From NCBI GenBank assembly GCA_903927605.1, contig CAIYNT010000195.1, positions 1 to 28,017 of the forward strand: a stretch of DNA of 28,017 nucleotides, given 5' to 3'. The notes under the pieces were generated by a model. The model worked only from the letters and a program-made list of their open reading frames with translations, made no database searches and was not told where the DNA came from. Positions 27,666-28,017 of this stretch are shown here, in pieces. The translations under genes and the position numbers were made by a program. The stretch is from an uncultured Holophagaceae bacterium (GTDB taxonomy: Bacteria; Acidobacteriota; Holophagae; Holophagales; Holophagaceae). The first letter of the stretch is position 1. Every line of letters begins with the position of its first letter.

Positions 27666-28017
27666 TTGACCGACTTCGTCCTTGTCCATGGAGCCTGGCA
27701 CGGTGCCTGGTGCTGGCGCAGGGTGTTGCCTGCCCTGTGGAAGCAGGGCCACCGGGTCTTTACGGTGAGCCTCACTGGCGTGGGCGAGCGGGCCCACCTC
27801 CTGTCCCCCGCCATCACCCTCGACACCCACATCGAAGATGTGGTGTCGGTCCTAGTCGCAGAGGAACTCGAGAATTGTGTCCTGGTGGGGCACAGCTACG
27901 CGGGGACCGTGATCACCGGCGCGGCGGCCCGCCAACCCCAGCGCATCGGGAAGCTGGTTTACCTGGACGCGGTGGTGCCCCGCCCGGGCGAGGCCTGGTC
28001 CACGGGCCACCCGGAAA
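27666..28017 (+). CDS. Alpha/beta hydrolase, N-terminal part (runs off the window)
   Basis: The first 117 residues of an alpha/beta hydrolase are present. It begins MTDFVLVHGAWHGAWCW with the oxyanion-hole HGAWHG, and has the nucleophile elbow GHSYAG with Ser77 (GHSYGG is more usual). VSLTGVGERAHLL and TLDTHIEDVVSVL are typical of the salicylate-esterase/MenH-like group of plant and bacterial esterases. The catalytic Asp and His lie beyond the window. A TTG at 27666 is chosen as start because GGGAGGA sits four bases upstream and the resulting N-terminus is the family's usual one; an in-frame ATG at 27648 would add six residues without a good binding site. The substrate is unknown. Confidence 0.88.
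   Translation, partial: MTDFVLVHGAWHGAWCWRRVLPALWKQGHRVFTVSLTGVGERAHLLSPAITLDTHIEDVVSVLVAEELENCVLVGHSYAGTVITGAAARQPQRIGKLVYLDAVVPRPGEAWSTGHPE

Overview
The window is 28 kb of GC-rich, densely coding DNA from a Gram-negative bacterium. It carries an RND efflux pump, a type II/IV-type pseudopilin and Tat and Sec signal peptides. The mixture of an oxygen-sensitive glycyl radical dehydratase, oxygen-dependent 4-hydroxyphenylpyruvate dioxygenase, a GspG-like pseudopilin ending in an acidobacteria-style tail, and a long M16 peptidase suggests Acidobacteriota, class Holophagae (Geothrix/Holophaga type). This placement is inference from gene style; no rRNA is present.

Layout. 1-2220: end of an RND efflux permease and its periplasmic adaptor (+). 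2226-3164: a DUF4149-type membrane protein and a pseudopilin (-). 3308-6540: a radical-SAM activase and a glycyl radical enzyme whose active-site residues match trans-4-hydroxy-L-proline dehydratase (+). 6571-7605: a Tat-exported FAH-superfamily protein (-), divergent from the two subunits of a 3-oxoacid CoA-transferase (7704-9040, +). 9041-10503: a gene-poor gap holding a frameshifted relic and palindromic repeats. 10504-11613: 4-hydroxyphenylpyruvate dioxygenase (-) behind a perfect 8-3-8 palindrome. 11796-16857: the rimP-nusA-infB operon (-), with a promoter and a leader terminator that looks like an attenuator. 17038-18431: folD and a single-domain response regulator (+). 18428-19186 (-) and 19233-19541 (+): a divergent short-chain dehydrogenase and pterin-4a-carbinolamine dehydratase. 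19540-19774: a 235-bp hairpin-rich element with inverted, hairpin-forming ends. 19773-21686: an RluA-type pseudouridine synthase with a 22-residue tandem-repeat tail (-). 21799-24603: a secreted M16 peptidase (-). 24863-26952: an NfeD protease/slipin pair (+). 26974-27576: a uracil-DNA-glycosylase-superfamily protein (-). 27666-end: a truncated alpha/beta hydrolase (+).

How the genes work together. Several scattered genes could serve phenylalanine/tyrosine breakdown: the carbinolamine dehydratase recycles pterin for phenylalanine hydroxylase, HPPD makes homogentisate, and the CoA-transferase can activate the acetoacetate released at the end. The FAH-like protein is of the small hydratase/isomerase type and carries a Tat signal, so it is probably not the pathway fumarylacetoacetase. 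The hydroxyproline dehydratase and its activase form an independent anaerobic proline-salvage unit. The translation/transcription operon, folD and the pseudouridine synthase are housekeeping genes. The most unusual items are the 19540-19774 hairpin element, the rimP leader attenuator, the reduced cysteine set in the glycyl-radical activase and the repeat tail on the pseudouridine synthase.
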